A program made the position numbers and the translations under genes. Shown here piece by piece: positions 1 to 8,288 of a stretch of 40,764 nucleotides of DNA (position 1 is the first letter of the stretch; the number at the start of each line of letters is the position of its first letter). The stretch comes from an uncultured Pelagibacteraceae bacterium (GTDB lineage: Bacteria; Pseudomonadota; Alphaproteobacteria; Pelagibacterales; Pelagibacteraceae): assembly GCA_902595105.1 (NCBI GenBank), contig CACJPA010000008.1, positions 1 to 40,764 of the forward strand, given 5' to 3'. The notes beneath the pieces are model-generated. The model made no database searches and had not been told where the DNA came from. It was given only the letters and a program-made list of their open reading frames with translations.

Positions 1-48
1 TTTTTGCAAACAATTAGAGGTGCAGGATATGTTCTCTGGATTGAGTAA
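1..48 (+). CDS. OmpR-family response regulator, C-terminal end (partial)
   Basis: Only the last 15 codons are in the window, ending with TAA at 46-48. They read FLQTIRGAGYVLWIE. The R-G-x-G-Y sequence is the conserved beta-hairpin wing at the C-terminus of OmpR/PhoB winged-helix DNA-binding domains. The next gene overlaps it and encodes a HAMP-type sensor histidine kinase, so this is the response regulator of a two-component pair. The rest of the gene lies upstream of the window. Its exact identity (OmpR or another family member) cannot be told from 15 residues. Confidence 0.8.
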   Translation, partial: FLQTIRGAGYVLWIE

Positions 49-1348
49 TTTTTTTAAAAAAATTTTACCAAAAAGATTATTTTATAGAGCACTCTTAATT
101 GTTGCAGTCCCCGTAATTACTATTCAACTAATAATCACAATTGTTTTTTTTGATAGTTTGTGGATTAAAACTAATAAAGGTATGACCAGAACGTTGGTCA
201 ATGAGATTAGTGCTTTTATAGAGGCTTATCGGAATGAAGAAAATGATAAACAAGAGGTGAATAATCTATTTTCATTATTTTTAGATTTAAATATTGAATT
301 GGTAGTGAATGAAAAATTAAGTGACCAAGATAAAGAAAGATGGTTTAGTCCAATTGATCGAACTTTAAGAAGGGAATTAAAATCTAAATTTTCTTCTGAA
401 ATCTTCTGGTTTAATACTACAAACTATAAGGAACTAGTTGATTTAAGAATAAAATATGAAGATGGATATTTTAAATTTCTAGTTCCAAAAGATCGAGTAA
501 CTAGTACATCTGCAAGAATATTTGCGCTATGGATTACTGTTCCTGCAATTATAATGGTTATTATCTCATTAATATTTTTAAAAAACCAAACAAGACCAAT
601 TACAAATTTAGCTCGTGCTGCTGAAAGATTTGGAAAAGGAGAGGATATAGAGGAATTTAAACCCTCAGGAGCACTCGAGATACGTCAAGCAGGTCACGAA
701 TTTGACAAAATGAGAAAAAGAATTGAAAGACATCTTAATCAGCGAACTGAAATGTTATCAGGTATCAGTCATGATTTAAGAACTCCTTTAACAAGAATGA
801 AGTTACAGTTAGCTTTCCTTAAAGATAAAGATTCAGTCGATAAATTAACAGATGATATTAACGAAATGGAAAAAATGCTTAATGAATATCTGCAATTTAC
901 AAGCTCATCTTATGTTGAAAAAGATGAAATGTTTAATATTTCAGGACTAATAGAAGAGATAATAAGAAAATATAATAATGAAAACATTTCTCATAATATA
1001 ATTCCTAGGATTTACATTAATGGCAGGAAGAACCTTATCAATAGATCTTTAAATAACTTGATTGATAACGGATTAAAATATGCAAACAAAGTTGACATAA
1101 GCCTAAATAAAAAAAATACAAATCTATTTATAATTATTGATGATGACGGTCCTGGGATACCTAAAAAAGAACATGAAAATGTATTTAAGCCTTTTTATAA
1201 GATGGACAAAGGGAGAAATGATTCCAAATCTAGTGTTGGCCTAGGTCTATCAATTGCTTCTGATATTATAAAATCCCACGGGGGGAACATTATGCTCGAA
1301 ACTTCAAAATTTAGTGGGCTAAGAGTTAAGGTCTTTTTACCGATCTAG
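29..1348 (+). CDS. envZ: Sensor histidine kinase, EnvZ-like
   Basis: Inner-membrane sensor kinase that would phosphorylate the regulator encoded just upstream. One membrane helix lies near residues 20-42, followed by a periplasmic region of about 100 residues and a second helix near 165-185. A HAMP linker comes next, then a DHp domain with the phospho-acceptor motif SGISHDLRTPLTR and an HATPase with N box (NNLIDNGLKYA), DDDGPGIP and GLGLSIA. I chose ATG 29 because AGAGGTG at 16-22 gives a good ribosome site; an in-frame GTG at 20 is possible but has none. The gene overlaps the regulator by 20 bp, so translation is probably coupled. The ligand is unknown. The EnvZ name rests on architecture and pairing. 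Confidence 0.88.
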   Translation: MFSGLSNFFKKILPKRLFYRALLIVAVPVITIQLIITIVFFDSLWIKTNKGMTRTLVNEISAFIEAYRNEENDKQEVNNLFSLFLDLNIELVVNEKLSDQDKERWFSPIDRTLRRELKSKFSSEIFWFNTTNYKELVDLRIKYEDGYFKFLVPKDRVTSTSARIFALWITVPAIIMVIISLIFLKNQTRPITNLARAAERFGKGEDIEEFKPSGALEIRQAGHEFDKMRKRIERHLNQRTEMLSGISHDLRTPLTRMKLQLAFLKDKDSVDKLTDDINEMEKMLNEYLQFTSSSYVEKDEMFNISGLIEEIIRKYNNENISHNIIPRIYINGRKNLINRSLNNLIDNGLKYANKVDISLNKKNTNLFIIIDDDGPGIPKKEHENVFKPFYKMDKGRNDSKSSVGLGLSIASDIIKSHGGNIMLETSKFSGLRVKVFLPI

Positions 1349-1577
1349 TTTTCTTCTTTTTTTTTATCTGTAATTTTGAAATTTTATTTTCTAAATTTTC
1401 TACTCTCTTCGAAAGAATATCAAATTCATCCTTACTAGTAAGTTTCATTTTAAAAACAAATTCATCTCTCTTTGATTTAAATATATTTAAGATTTCGGAT
1501 GATAAATCTTTTGAAGTTATTAATCCCTGCTCTAGTAGTTTTGCAAATTTATCAATTATAAATTTAGAATTTTTCAT
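1326..1577 (-). CDS. ubiK: UbiK/BMFP-family accessory factor
   Basis: Protein of 83 residues: an N-terminal helical part (KFAKLLEQGLITSKDLSSEI), the T-S-K-D-E-F-D-I-L motif typical of the BMFP/YqiC family, then a short coiled coil and a lysine/arginine-rich tail. UbiK is known as an assembly factor that helps the Ubi hydroxylases make ubiquinone under aerobic conditions and can bind membranes. I chose ATG 1577; an upstream TTG at 1592 would add five residues. The gene is divergent from lgt, a frequent alphaproteobacterial arrangement. Its 3' end overlaps the sensor kinase gene tail-to-tail by 23 bp. Confidence 0.75.
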   Translation of the reverse strand: MKNSKFIIDKFAKLLEQGLITSKDLSSEILNIFKSKRDEFVFKMKLTSKDEFDILSKRVENLENKISKLQIKKKKKTRSVKRP

Positions 1578-1598
1578 ATATGAGATATACAATATAGA

Positions 1599-1604
1599 TA
1601 TAAT
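1599..1604 (+). promoter_or_regulatory. Candidate -10 box for lgt (near-leaderless)
   Basis: A perfect TATAAT ends 5 bp before the lgt ATG, which would place the transcription start at or next to the A of the start codon. No Shine-Dalgarno sequence precedes the ATG. I could not find a convincing -35 element 16-18 bp upstream, so the call is tentative. Confidence 0.4.
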
Positions 1605-1609
1605 TTAAA

Positions 1610-2389
1610 ATGTTTATCAATAATTTTGACCCAGTTGCAATAGAAATATTTTCATTAGAAATTAGATGGTATTCGTTAGCTTATATAGCAGGTATTTTAT
1701 TTGGATGGTTAATTGCAAAAAAACTATTCTTAAAGAATTCTGAAATAAATAAAAACTTTGATGATTATATAACATACTTAATCATCGGAATTATCATGGG
1801 TGGAAGAATTGGATATGTATTATTTTATAATTTTGAATTCTACATCAATAATCTATTAGATATTTTAAAAGTATGGGAAGGTGGAATGTCTTTTCACGGA
1901 GGAGTAATTGGTGTTGTTATAGCAAGCATATTATTTGCAAAAAAAAATAATCAAAACACATTTTTGTATTTAGACATTGTCGCTTTAGTTGCACCAATTG
2001 GTATATTCTTTGGAAGAATTGCTAATTTCATAAATTCTGAACTTTATGGAACTTTTACTAATTTACCTTGGGCAGTTACATTTATACAAATAGATAATCA
2101 ATCACGACATCCTTCACAAATTTATGAGGCGTTATTAGAAGGTTTAATTTTATTTTTAATTTTATTTAATTTTAAAAATAGAGGAAATTTATCTAAACCT
2201 GGATTGATTTCGGGATTATTTTTAATTTTCTATTCAATATTTAGATTTATTGTTGAATTTTTTAGAGCACCAGACGATCAATTAGGATATTTAATATTCA
2301 ATTTAACTATGGGTCAGTTAATAAGTTTTATCTTTTTAATAATTGGATTTATTATTTTCTTTTTTAAAAAAAATGAACAAGCCGAATAA
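1610..2389 (+). CDS. lgt: Prolipoprotein diacylglyceryl transferase
   Basis: Integral membrane enzyme that moves a diacylglyceryl group from phosphatidylglycerol to the lipobox cysteine of prolipoproteins, the first step of lipoprotein maturation. The 259 residues contain about seven membrane helices and the family motifs: GGRIGYVLFYN, the GGMSFHGGVIG segment, the lgt signature GRIANFINSELYG, and RHPSQIYEALLEG. Length is normal for the family. The gene begins a long plus-strand run. No ribosome site is visible, and a TATAAT lies 5 bp upstream of the ATG. The 3' end overlaps the next gene by 17 bp. Confidence 0.96.
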   Translation: MFINNFDPVAIEIFSLEIRWYSLAYIAGILFGWLIAKKLFLKNSEINKNFDDYITYLIIGIIMGGRIGYVLFYNFEFYINNLLDILKVWEGGMSFHGGVIGVVIASILFAKKNNQNTFLYLDIVALVAPIGIFFGRIANFINSELYGTFTNLPWAVTFIQIDNQSRHPSQIYEALLEGLILFLILFNFKNRGNLSKPGLISGLFLIFYSIFRFIVEFFRAPDDQLGYLIFNLTMGQLISFIFLIIGFIIFFFKKNEQAE

Positions 2390-3422
2390 TTTACCTCTAG
2401 ATCAATTTATAAATCACGCTCTATACGATAAAGAAAATGGATATTATATGAAAAAAAATCCTTTCGGACAGGAAGGTGATTTTATTACATCTCCCAATAT
2501 CACAAGACTATTTTCAGAAATAATCGCAATTTGGGTAATAACTTTCTGGAAAAGTATCGGTTCTCCTAAAAAATTTAACCTAATTGAACTTGGTGCTGGT
2601 AATGGCGAGATGATGAAAGTTGTATCTGAAACATTAAAGAATTTTCCAGATTGTTTTAATTCCTGTAATTTAATTATTCATGAAAAAAGCTCATATTTAA
2701 TTGATGAACAAAAAATAAATTTAAAAAATGAAAAAATAATCTGGGTAAATCAGGTTGAAATTGATAACTCATTTCCTTGTATTTATCTTGCAAACGAATT
2801 TTTTGATGCACTTCCAATCAAGCAATTTTTTAAGAAGGAAAATAATTGGTTTGAAAGATATGTTAATTTAAAAACTTATGAAAAAGCTGAGTTCAATGAT
2901 AAGGAGGTTGATATTAAAACAATTGAGCAAGAACTTAAATTTGAAATATCTAAAGACCAAGAAATTATAGAATACTCTCCAGAGGCGTTCGAGTATCTAG
3001 AGAAAATTTGTAAAATTATTGAGAAAAGAGATGGTGGACTTCTGATAATTGATTATGGATATTTAGATCTGAAAATAAAAAATACTATTCAAGCAATAAA
3101 AGATCATAAATTTTCAAACATATTAGAAGATATTGGCGATTCTGATATCACATATAATTTAAATTTTAATTTATTTGCTAATTATATTCATAAATTTGAA
3201 AAACTAGATCATCTAATTACTAATCAGAAAAAATTCTTAACAAGTATGGGAATTTTGCAAAGAGCAGAGATTGTTAGTAACAATATAGCCTTCTCACAAA
3301 AAACAGATCTATTTTATAGAATTAGACGTTTAATTGATGAGAAACAAATGGGAGAGTTATTTAAGGTAATGCTGATAAAGGCTAAAAATAATAAATTTAA
3401 AACTGGTTTTCAAATTGATTAA
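2373..3422 (+). CDS. SAM-dependent methyltransferase, NDUFAF7/MidA family (DUF185)
   Basis: Homologue of mitochondrial NDUFAF7/MidA, an arginine methyltransferase acting on complex I subunit NDUFS2. The bacterial substrate is not established. Seen here: the N-terminal family block (PLDQFINHALYDKENGYYM), GDFITSPNITRLFSE, the SAM-binding glycine motif IELGAGNGEMM, and LANEFFDALPIKQF. I prefer ATG 2373 (start MNKPNNLPL) over a TTG at 2343 that would extend deep into lgt. It sits between lgt and pgeF, as in many alphaproteobacteria. Confidence 0.88.
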   Translation: MNKPNNLPLDQFINHALYDKENGYYMKKNPFGQEGDFITSPNITRLFSEIIAIWVITFWKSIGSPKKFNLIELGAGNGEMMKVVSETLKNFPDCFNSCNLIIHEKSSYLIDEQKINLKNEKIIWVNQVEIDNSFPCIYLANEFFDALPIKQFFKKENNWFERYVNLKTYEKAEFNDKEVDIKTIEQELKFEISKDQEIIEYSPEAFEYLEKICKIIEKRDGGLLIIDYGYLDLKIKNTIQAIKDHKFSNILEDIGDSDITYNLNFNLFANYIHKFEKLDHLITNQKKFLTSMGILQRAEIVSNNIAFSQKTDLFYRIRRLIDEKQMGELFKVMLIKAKNNKFKTGFQID

Positions 3423-4173
3423 ATCTAAAAAACTTTCAAAAAATAAAGCTATTAAACATGGTTTTTTTAATAGCAACGGTGGTGTATCAAAAAATATTTA
3501 TAAAAGTTTAAATTGTGGACCTGGTTCAAATGATAATAGTGCAAATGTAAAAAAAAATTTAAATATTGTTAGGAAAAAAATCTCTAAAAGCTCACAAAAT
3601 ATTTTTTTAGTTAATCAAATTCATAGTAATAAATTCGTATTTATTGATAATAAGTATAAATCAAAAATAAAACCTAAAGCTGATGCAATTATTACTGACC
3701 AAATAAATTTACCTATTGCGGTTTTAACTGCAGATTGCGTTCCAATACTAGTTTGTGATAATCAGAAACAAATGATAGCTGCAATTCATGCGGGGTGGAA
3801 AGGTGCTTTTAAAGGAATTATATCAAAAGTGATTAAATTTATGATTAAAAAAGGATCAAAAACAAAAAATATAACAGCTGTTATAGGACCTGCAATATCA
3901 GTTAAAAATTATGAGGTTAAAAAAGATTTTTATAAAAAATTTGCAAGAAAAGACAAAACTAATCATAAATTTTTTAAAATGGGTAAAGAAAAGTTATATT
4001 TTAACTTATCTCATTATGTTAAATCATTAATTCTTAAGTCTGGTGTGAAAAAAATAGAAAAATTAGAGGTTGATACATTCGATGCTAAAAATAAATTTTT
4101 TAGTGCTAGAAGATCAAAAAGTTTAAATCATGCTGATTATGGTAGAAATATTTCAATAATTATGCTTAATTAG
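3415..4173 (+). CDS. pgeF: Peptidoglycan editing factor PgeF / YfiH (multicopper-oxidase-like fold)
   Basis: Member of COG1496 (YfiH, LACC1/FAMIN relatives). In E. coli PgeF prevents L-Ser replacing L-Ala in the peptidoglycan stem. Family members also show purine-nucleoside-active chemistry with a Cys/His zinc site. Motifs seen: [12 protein letters not shown], the HAGWKG block, and C-terminal HADYGRN, which carry the conserved Cys and His residues. The likely start is TTG 3415, overlapping the preceding stop by 8 bp. No ATG is available before the first conserved block. Length of 252 residues is usual. Confidence 0.88.
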   Translation: MIKSKKLSKNKAIKHGFFNSNGGVSKNIYKSLNCGPGSNDNSANVKKNLNIVRKKISKSSQNIFLVNQIHSNKFVFIDNKYKSKIKPKADAIITDQINLPIAVLTADCVPILVCDNQKQMIAAIHAGWKGAFKGIISKVIKFMIKKGSKTKNITAVIGPAISVKNYEVKKDFYKKFARKDKTNHKFFKMGKEKLYFNLSHYVKSLILKSGVKKIEKLEVDTFDAKNKFFSARRSKSLNHADYGRNISIIMLN

Positions 4174-4181
4174 GTTTTTTC

Positions 4182-5114
4182 ATGAAATTATTATCAGGAA
4201 ATAGCAATAAACCTCTTAGTAAGAATATTGCTAAATATTTAAAATCTAAATTAGTCAATTCAAGTATAAGAAATTTTTCTGATGGTGAAATCTATGTTGA
4301 GATAAATGAAAATATAAGAGGAAATAGTATTTTTATTATTCAATCTGTTTCTTCACCAGCTAATGATAATTTAATGCAACTTTTGTTGTGTATAGATGCT
4401 TTAAAAAGATCGTCTGCCAAAAACATAACTGCCGTAATTCCATATTTTGGTTACGCAAGACAGGATAGAAAAGTTGTTCCAAGAACTTCTATTTCGGCAA
4501 AACTTGTATCTAACCTGATCACAAAAGCAGGTGCAGATCGAGTTGTAACAGTAGATTTACATGCAGGACAAATTCAAGGTTTTTTTGACATTCCGGTAGA
4601 TAACTTGTTTGCTACTCCTATTTTTGCAAGACACGTTAAGAAAAAAATTAAAAGTAAAAATATGATTTGTGTTGCTCCAGATGTGGGTGGAACTGAAAGA
4701 GCAAGAGCTCTTGGGAAACTTTTAAATGTTGGTCTAGCCATAGTAGATAAAAGGAGACCTAAGCCAGGACAATCACAGGTTATGAATGTAATAGGCGATG
4801 TAAAGGGTAAGACATGTATAATTGTAGATGATATAATCGACTCAGGTGGAACAATTGTGAATGCAGCTAAAGCTCTAAAAGATAGAGGTGCAAAAGAGGT
4901 TTATGTTTATATTACTCACGGAGTTCTTAGTGGAGAAGCGGTCAAAAAAATTAAAAATTCCGTTATTAAAAATTTAGTAATTACAGATACAATTGATAAT
5001 AGTGATAAAATAAAAGGTACTAAAAACATTGAGGTTTTATCTATTTCAGGGCTTATGGGTGAAGCAATAAAAAGAATATCAAATTCCACCTCTGTATCTG
5101 ATTTATTTAAATAA
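4182..5114 (+). CDS. prs: Ribose-phosphate pyrophosphokinase
   Basis: Makes PRPP from ribose 5-phosphate and ATP for purine, pyrimidine, histidine and tryptophan synthesis. The 310 residues carry [16 protein letters not shown] near the N-terminus, the ATP/flexible-loop RQDRK segment, the metal-binding [12 protein letters not shown], and the PRPP-binding loop [12 protein letters not shown] near residues 210-225. All catalytic features of class I enzymes look intact. Eight bases separate it from pgeF, and no clear ribosome site is present, so it is probably read as part of the lgt-ychF run. Confidence 0.97.
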   Translation: MKLLSGNSNKPLSKNIAKYLKSKLVNSSIRNFSDGEIYVEINENIRGNSIFIIQSVSSPANDNLMQLLLCIDALKRSSAKNITAVIPYFGYARQDRKVVPRTSISAKLVSNLITKAGADRVVTVDLHAGQIQGFFDIPVDNLFATPIFARHVKKKIKSKNMICVAPDVGGTERARALGKLLNVGLAIVDKRRPKPGQSQVMNVIGDVKGKTCIIVDDIIDSGGTIVNAAKALKDRGAKEVYVYITHGVLSGEAVKKIKNSVIKNLVITDTIDNSDKIKGTKNIEVLSISGLMGEAIKRISNSTSVSDLFK

Positions 5115-5142
5115 TTACCTTGTGTTATTAAGGATCTTGAGC

Positions 5143-5160
5143 TAAAAACCCTTGTTTTTA
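5143..5160 (+). promoter_or_regulatory. Inverted repeat abutting the rplY start codon
   Basis: TAAAAAC (5143-5149), loop CCTT, GTTTTTA (5154-5160): a perfect 7-bp dyad whose last base is the A of the rplY ATG. No Shine-Dalgarno motif lies at normal distance; an AAGGA at 5130-5134 is about 25 bp upstream. A hairpin here would press against the initiation site. The stem is mostly A-T and may be weak, so regulation is only a possibility. Confidence 0.4.
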
Positions 5161-5861
5161 TGAATACTTTAGAAGCTAACATCAGAGACACCAAAACTAA
5201 AGGCGAGCTTAACTCACTAAGAGATAATGGAGAAGTTCCAGCTATAATTTATGGCGGTGAAGCTCAAAACGAAAAAGTTTCTATATCTAAGAAACTACTA
5301 AAATCGATGTTAGAAAGCTCAAATTTTTTATCTACTATTCTTACGTTGAATGTAAATGGTAAGCCACAAAATGTGCTTCCAAGGGAAGTAAAATATCACA
5401 TCATATCGGACGAACCTATACATGTTGATTTTTTAAGAGTTGTACCTGGTTTAAAAATTAGAATTGAGGTTCCAGTTAAATTTATTAATCATGAAAAATC
5501 ACCTGGATTAAAAAAAGGTGGAGTATTGAATATTGTTAGAAGAAAAGTTGAATTGAAATGTCCAAGTGAAAAAATACCTGATAATCTTTTAATTGATTTA
5601 GATGGTGTTGATATTGGAGTTAGTTTTAAAATTTCATCAATTAATTTAGATCCTGAAGTTGTACCAACTATTCAAGGTAGAGATTTCGTTATTGCAACAC
5701 TAGCAGCTCCAACTGTAATGAAAGAACCAGAAAAACCGGCTGAAGCAGAAGCTGCTGAAGGAGAAGCGGGTGCAGAAGGTGAAACAGCTGAAGGAGATAA
5801 ACCAGCAGCAGATGGTGATAAAAAAGAAGGCGAAGATAAGCCTGCTGAAGAAAAAAAATAA
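5160..5861 (+). CDS. rplY: 50S ribosomal protein L25, Ctc type with acidic tail
   Basis: 5S-rRNA-binding ribosomal protein of the long bacterial form (L25 domain plus TL5/Ctc beta domain). The N-terminal domain shows LRDNGEVPAIIYGG; the beta domain includes VPVKFINHEKSPGLKKGG. From about residue 188 the protein changes to a low-complexity tail of about 45 residues rich in Glu, Ala, Gly and Lys, longer and more acidic than in the short E. coli form. ATG 5160 follows prs by 45 bp and is abutted by an inverted repeat. The order prs-rplY-pth-ychF is classic in proteobacteria. Confidence 0.95.
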   Translation: MNTLEANIRDTKTKGELNSLRDNGEVPAIIYGGEAQNEKVSISKKLLKSMLESSNFLSTILTLNVNGKPQNVLPREVKYHIISDEPIHVDFLRVVPGLKIRIEVPVKFINHEKSPGLKKGGVLNIVRRKVELKCPSEKIPDNLLIDLDGVDIGVSFKISSINLDPEVVPTIQGRDFVIATLAAPTVMKEPEKPAEAEAAEGEAGAEGETAEGDKPAADGDKKEGEDKPAEEKK

Positions 5862-5897
5862 ATTATTTAATCTAAAGTTTTCCATTAAAAAATTCTC

Positions 5898-6458
5898 ATG
5901 CTTTTATTTGTAGGACTAGGTAACCCAACGCCAGATAGTGAAAATAATAGACATAATGTAGGTTTCAAAATTATCGACTCCATAAATAAAAAATTTGGTC
6001 TGTCAAAACAAAAACCTAAATTTAAAGGTTTACTCACAACAGGAAATGTTGGAGACAAAAAAATATATGCAATTAAACCTTTAACTTTCATGAATAATTC
6101 AGGAATTTGTATTAGAGAATTAATAGAATATTTTAAAATTGATGCTGAAGATGTAATAGTTTTTCATGACGATTTGGATGTGGAATTTGGAAAAATAAAA
6201 GCTAAGTTTGGTGGATCTAGCGCAGGTCATAATGGTATAGCATCAATAGATAAATTTATTGGTAAAGATTATTCTAGAGTTAGAGTAGGTATTGGAAAAC
6301 CAAAAGATAATATGGAAGTTAGTGATTTTGTGCTTCAAAATTTTGATGAAGACGAAATGGTTGGATTAGAAAAAATTACGAATAATATTACTGAGTCAAT
6401 TTCAATATTAATTGATAAAAAATTAGATTTATTTTCAAGCACAGTAAATAATAAATAA
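5898..6458 (+). CDS. pth: Peptidyl-tRNA hydrolase
   Basis: Releases peptides from prematurely dropped peptidyl-tRNA so the tRNA can be reused. The 186 residues start LLFVGLGNPTPDSENNRHNVGF, giving the conserved Asn and the catalytic His of the NRHNVG motif. PLTFMNNSG follows, then FHDDLDVEFGKIK with the second conserved Asp, and GGSSAGHNGIASI. Length is typical. The stop codon overlaps the ychF start in a TAATG arrangement, so the two are likely translated together. Confidence 0.96.
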   Translation: MLLFVGLGNPTPDSENNRHNVGFKIIDSINKKFGLSKQKPKFKGLLTTGNVGDKKIYAIKPLTFMNNSGICIRELIEYFKIDAEDVIVFHDDLDVEFGKIKAKFGGSSAGHNGIASIDKFIGKDYSRVRVGIGKPKDNMEVSDFVLQNFDEDEMVGLEKITNNITESISILIDKKLDLFSSTVNNK

Positions 6459-7531
6459 TGAGTTTTAAATGTGGAATTGTTGGTTTACCAAATGTTGGTA
6501 AGTCTACACTATTTAATGCACTAACAAATTCTAGTAAAGCACAAGCAGCTAATTTTCCATTTTGTACAATAGATCCAAATGTTGGTGTTGTTCCTGTACC
6601 AGATGAAAGGTTGTCTAAATTATCAAAAGTCTCTAACTCTAAAAAGGTAATTAATACTACCATTTCATTTGTAGATATTGCTGGCCTTGTTAAAGGGGCT
6701 TCAAAAGGAGAAGGTTTGGGAAATAAATTTCTTTCACACATAAGAGAAGTTGATGCGGTAATTCACATGATTAGATGCTTTGACTCTGATGATATTCAAA
6801 ATGTTAATCCAGATGTGAACCCGGTTAGAGATTTAGAAATTATTGAAACTGAAATGATGCTTGCAGATCTTGAAAGTATTCAAAAAAGATTGGAAAAGAA
6901 TAACAAGAAAAATGTAGATGAAGAGCAACTTAAAATTTTAGAAATTGCTCTAGATTGCATCAATAATGATAAAGATATTTCAGTTCTAAAAAAACAATTT
7001 GATACAAAGCAATTAAATCAAAGTGGTTTATTATCAATTAAGCCAAAAATATATGTTTGCAATGTTGATGAACAAAGTGTTCAGAATGGCAATAAATATA
7101 CAAATAATTTCATAGAAAAATTTGGGAATGAAAATACACTAATTGTATCTGCTGATATAGAAAATCAAATTAATGAGCTACTTGCTGAAGAGAAAAAAAA
7201 TTATATGGAAATGATAGGTTTAAAAGAAACTGGATTAAATATGTTAATTCAAAAAGGTTACAATATACTAGAACTAGATACTTATTTTACATCAGGTCCC
7301 GAAGAAACAAGAGCATGGACAATAAAAAAAAATTGTACAGCTCCTAAGGCAGCAGGCGAAATACATACTGATTTTGAAAAAGGCTTTATTCGAGCTGAAA
7401 CTATTTCTTATGAAGACTTTGTAGCAAATGATGGCTGGGTAAATTCTAAAGCTAATGGGAAAATGAGATTAGAAGGAAAAGATTATATTGTTAAAGATGG
7501 AGATGTATTAAACTTCAGATTCAACACGTGA
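6458..7531 (+). CDS. ychF: Redox-regulated ATPase YchF (Obg-like P-loop protein)
   Basis: Translation-associated P-loop ATPase of the OLA1/YchF group, which prefers ATP over GTP. It has Walker A GLPNVGKSTLF at the N-terminus, the switch block VDIAGLVKGASKGEGLGNKF, a coiled-coil insertion, NVDE in place of the usual NKxD guanine-specificity motif (as expected for YchF), and a C-terminal TGS-like domain (GPEETRAWTIKKNCTAPKAAG). The 357 residues match the family. Its last 24 bp overlap the 3' end of the oppositely oriented petC gene. Confidence 0.97.
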   Translation: MSFKCGIVGLPNVGKSTLFNALTNSSKAQAANFPFCTIDPNVGVVPVPDERLSKLSKVSNSKKVINTTISFVDIAGLVKGASKGEGLGNKFLSHIREVDAVIHMIRCFDSDDIQNVNPDVNPVRDLEIIETEMMLADLESIQKRLEKNNKKNVDEEQLKILEIALDCINNDKDISVLKKQFDTKQLNQSGLLSIKPKIYVCNVDEQSVQNGNKYTNNFIEKFGNENTLIVSADIENQINELLAEEKKNYMEMIGLKETGLNMLIQKGYNILELDTYFTSGPEETRAWTIKKNCTAPKAAGEIHTDFEKGFIRAETISYEDFVANDGWVNSKANGKMRLEGKDYIVKDGDVLNFRFNT

Positions 7532-8287
7532 CCAAATTTTCTTCATACTGAAGTAAACTAAAATAGTTAAAATAATCAAATACACTATAGCTTTAAATCC
7601 CATTTGGTGCCTGGCTTCCAAGTGAGGCTCTGCAGCCCACATTAAAAATGTTGTTACATCTTTTGACATCTGTTCAACAGATGCATTAGTACCATCGCCA
7701 TACTCTACTATTCCATCTGATAATGGAGCTGCCATTCTAATCTTATTACCATACATATATTTGTTGTAATAAACTCCATCATCTAAAGTCACTCCGCTTG
7801 GTGGATCTTCATAGCCTTGAAGTAAAGAATAAATATAATCAACTCCACCACCTCTTGCTTTAACTAAAACAGACATATCTGGTGGATACGCTCCTCCATT
7901 AGCTGCTTGTGCAGCTTTGACATTGTCGTATGGCATTACAAATTTATCTGAAAGTTTTCCAGGTCTAGTGAACATTTCTCCATCAGCATTAGGTCCGTCT
8001 GTAACTTCAAAAGAAGCAGCAATTGCTTTTGCGGCTGCCTCAGAGAATTCTGGTCCACCCTCTTCCGATAAATTTCTGTAGCTCAAATATTTCATTGAAT
8101 GGCAAGAAGCACAAACTTCGGTATAAACTTGATACCCCCTTTGAAGAGCTGCTCTATCAAATTTTCCAAAAAGACCTTTAAAACTCCAATCTGTTTTAAG
8201 ATAATCTACCTTTTCCGCAGCAAAAGTTTGAGCACTATTTAGAGATAAAAATGAAAGTATTAAAATTAATTTAAATAACCTTTTCAC
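7508..8287 (-). CDS. petC: Cytochrome c1 of the bc1 complex
   Basis: Haem c subunit of ubiquinol-cytochrome c reductase, passing electrons from the Rieske protein to soluble cytochrome c. A Sec signal peptide covers about the first 24 residues. The haem-binding CASCH is at residues 59-63, and the likely axial methionine lies in NKIRMAAPLSDG. A C-terminal membrane anchor near residues 231-250 is followed by a short basic tail. Last gene of petABC, one base after petB. Its C-terminal codons overlap ychF by 24 bp. Confidence 0.96.
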   Translation of the reverse strand: MKRLFKLILILSFLSLNSAQTFAAEKVDYLKTDWSFKGLFGKFDRAALQRGYQVYTEVCASCHSMKYLSYRNLSEEGGPEFSEAAAKAIAASFEVTDGPNADGEMFTRPGKLSDKFVMPYDNVKAAQAANGGAYPPDMSVLVKARGGGVDYIYSLLQGYEDPPSGVTLDDGVYYNKYMYGNKIRMAAPLSDGIVEYGDGTNASVEQMSKDVTTFLMWAAEPHLEARHQMGFKAIVYLIILTILVYFSMKKIWSRVESEV

Positions 8288-8288
8288 T

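Noticed and set aside
1340-1375. T-rich stretch after the sensor kinase gene as an intrinsic terminator
   Set aside because: There is no hairpin before the T-run, and the stretch is the coding sequence of the lysine-rich end of UbiK on the other strand.
2343-2372. TTG start at 2343 for the NDUFAF7-like gene
   Set aside because: It would add ten hydrophobic residues coded inside lgt that do not belong to the family N-terminus; ATG 2373 fits better.
4916-5194. Minus-strand open frame antisense to the end of prs and start of rplY
   Set aside because: It lies wholly under well-supported genes, has no family motifs, and its composition (Ser, Leu, Ile, Phe-rich) is what the antisense of AT-rich genes gives.
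5700-5885. Phe/Ser/Cys-rich minus-strand open frame opposite the L25 tail
   Set aside because: It is the reverse reading of the Glu/Ala/Lys-rich tail (GAA and AAA codons read back as TTC and TTT). No independent support.
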